Shown: positions 63,001-64,000 of the stretch, one piece after another
Numbering within the stretch: the first letter of the stretch is position 1
How the letters are laid out: the number at the start of each line of letters is the position of its first letter
DNA from: Theristus sp. LFF4_11
Taxonomy: Eukaryota > Nematoda > Chromadorea > Monhysterida > Xyalidae
Direction of reading: 5' to 3'
Length of the DNA stretch: 64,000 nucleotides
NCBI GenBank assembly: GCA_030248135.1
Contig: JASANC010003775.1
Location: 1 to 64,000 of the forward strand
The notes under the pieces: generated by a model
The model's database searches: none
Seen by the model: the letters and a program-made list of their open reading frames with translations, nothing else
Told to the model about the DNA's origin: nothing
Position numbers and translations under genes: made by a program

Positions 63001-63873
63001 GATCAACTATTCGGCTAGATTCAGCTCATGTGCAATTACTGGTTCGTGGTGGTGTCACGCTTCTTCGGTCAAAGTCGAAGCAACCTTTTTTAACTTTATT
63101 GCTGAAATGTGAAACCGTTCTCAGTTCAGCAGTGATCGGTGGTTGGTTGCATCGTCTTAAGGCGGAAACACCATTTAGTTTTTCGTCCGTACGCACAAAC
63201 GTCACTCTAAATCCGGTACGCAAACTAATCGTGTCCGTAATGCATTAAGATAGCACACACGACACGATTTCCAAATCGCGTGGCCATTTTTACGTGTCGT
63301 GTCCGTGCGTACGCACAAAAAAACTAATTGCTAAACGCGCCTTTAGTGCGACCAATCAGCGAAACCCAACCATTCTATTAAAAAATAATTATTAAAAAAA
63401 CTTTTTCTTCTTTCGGTCAGCCCTGCGCAGAAAACGTGCATCACGTGATCACCAACCACTCGCTGATAGCCAATAAATATAAATTCTGTAAACAGTTTTT
63501 TCTGTCTGTGCAGCTCCATCATTCAATACATCGAGCAGACTGTCAACAAATACGGCATCGTGTTCGTCGCGTCGGCTGGCAATAATGGGCCAGCGTTGTC
63601 GACCAACGGCTGTCCGGGCGCCACAACAAAGTCAACAATCGGTTAGACCGGGAAATTGAAAGACAGTGGAGTATTTCGTGGGATTTGACAGTGAGAAGCC
63701 GAATTCGTGCGACGGTACGGTGCAGTGGTGTACCACGAAATCTACAACCAAAAATCTACGGTTTCACTGCAGGCGTCGGCGCATATCTGTCCAGCCAGAT
63801 GATGCAGCATCTGTATGGTCTTCGTGATCATTTGCCTCGACACGCTGTATCCGTGGTCAGCGAATGGTCCTGC
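60061..63873 (+). CDS. TPP2: Tripeptidyl-peptidase II, N-terminal part (continues past window)
   Basis: Giant cytosolic subtilisin-type exopeptidase that trims tripeptides from proteasome products. Exons 60061-60357, 60679-60774, 60890-60997, 61348-61472, 61648-61745, 61850-61915, 62222-62370, 62969-63045, 63514-63641, 63773-63873 give 415 in-phase residues. The start follows the family: a short N-terminus, then LLPTHETG and [13 protein letters not shown]. Catalytic Asp is D41 in VLDTAVD and catalytic His is about H266 in NAHGTHVA. The TPP2-specific insert ([28 protein letters not shown]) lies between them. [25 protein letters not shown] and [10 protein letters not shown] follow. The catalytic Ser lies beyond the window. 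The junction between 63045 and 63514 is the least certain (donor GTGGTG). Confidence 0.94.
62468..62590. repeat. Palindromic CTGATTGG-GCATGC repeat in a TPP2 intron
   Basis: CATATCCAACTAGCTGATTGG at one end and AACCAACCAGTCAGCTTGATGGATATG at the other. GCATGCATTCTGTGCA faces TGCACAGAATGTATGCA inside. Confidence 0.7.
62715..62890. mobile_element. AAATGACGTCATTT-family MITE, degraded copy 3
   Basis: AAATGACGTCATTTGTTTTAAAAA at one end and ACATATGACGTCATG at the other, with a TATCCGGTTTGCTGTGCATAGCAAG interior comparable to 24629-24870. Confidence 0.65.
63161..63342. mobile_element. 182-bp MITE with TTAA target, copy B
   Basis: Same length and nearly the same sequence as 15472-15653. TTAA at 63157-63160, and TTAG at 63343-63346 (one base changed). 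In a TPP2 intron. Confidence 0.88.
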
Positions 63874-64000
63874 GTGAGTGGGGGTTGATTTTAAAGGAAC
63901 GGTGTATTTCAATACTGTGTGGTGTGTTAATCCGTACTGGATTATTTCTCAGCCACCACAACTCTGGTTATCGGTCTGTTTCTAGCTGATGAGCTTCAGT

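Overview
This window is nuclear DNA from an intron-dense, compact animal genome. The proteins are unmistakably metazoan: PPIP5K with a full kinase-phosphatase fusion, a cytosolic AARS C-terminus, LSG1, TPP2, a NAALADase-like M28B peptidase and a giant C2H2 zinc-finger protein. Genes are cut into many small exons by short introns, 3' splice sites are mostly T-rich runs ending in CAG, and small non-autonomous transposons are everywhere. This suggests an invertebrate, possibly an ecdysozoan such as an intron-rich nematode lineage, but the species cannot be fixed from the sequence. I assembled gene models by hand from splice signals, reading phase and family knowledge. In the three complete models without a gap, every exon junction keeps the reading frame.

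Layout: (1) 340-2502 (+) 3' end of AARS. (2) 2503-5816 intergenic, with a long-TIR Tc1/mariner-type element and an EcoRI-motif foldback element. (3) 5817-13912 (+) NAALADase-like peptidase, 14 exons. Its second intron carries a TRIM-like retroelement that was itself hit by a C-rich MITE. (4) 15782-32479 (-) PPIP5K, 31 exons. (5) 32780-38975 (-) LSG1, about 10 exons, with a 2-kb intron made of nested foldback repeats. (6) 39651-55941 (-) giant zinc-finger gene, 27 exons, about 2006 aa, about 24 fingers. (7) 56.2-59.6 kb, a satellite array of about 367-bp units, three in one orientation and five in the other, between hairpin-rich arms. (8) 60061 to beyond the window end (+) TPP2, first ten exons.

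The zinc-finger gene, LSG1 and PPIP5K lie head-to-tail on the minus strand. LSG1 and PPIP5K are only 300 bp apart.

The genes do ordinary housekeeping work: tRNA charging, 60S ribosome maturation, inositol pyrophosphate signalling, peptide turnover and transcription control. The unusual part is the repeat landscape. At least seven small element families are recognisable, several with exact target-site duplications (TA, TTAA or 8 bp). In several places an element end coincides with a splice site, or an element makes up most of an intron. That pattern is introner-like and is the most interesting signal here, together with the TRIM-like element and its internal ORF.
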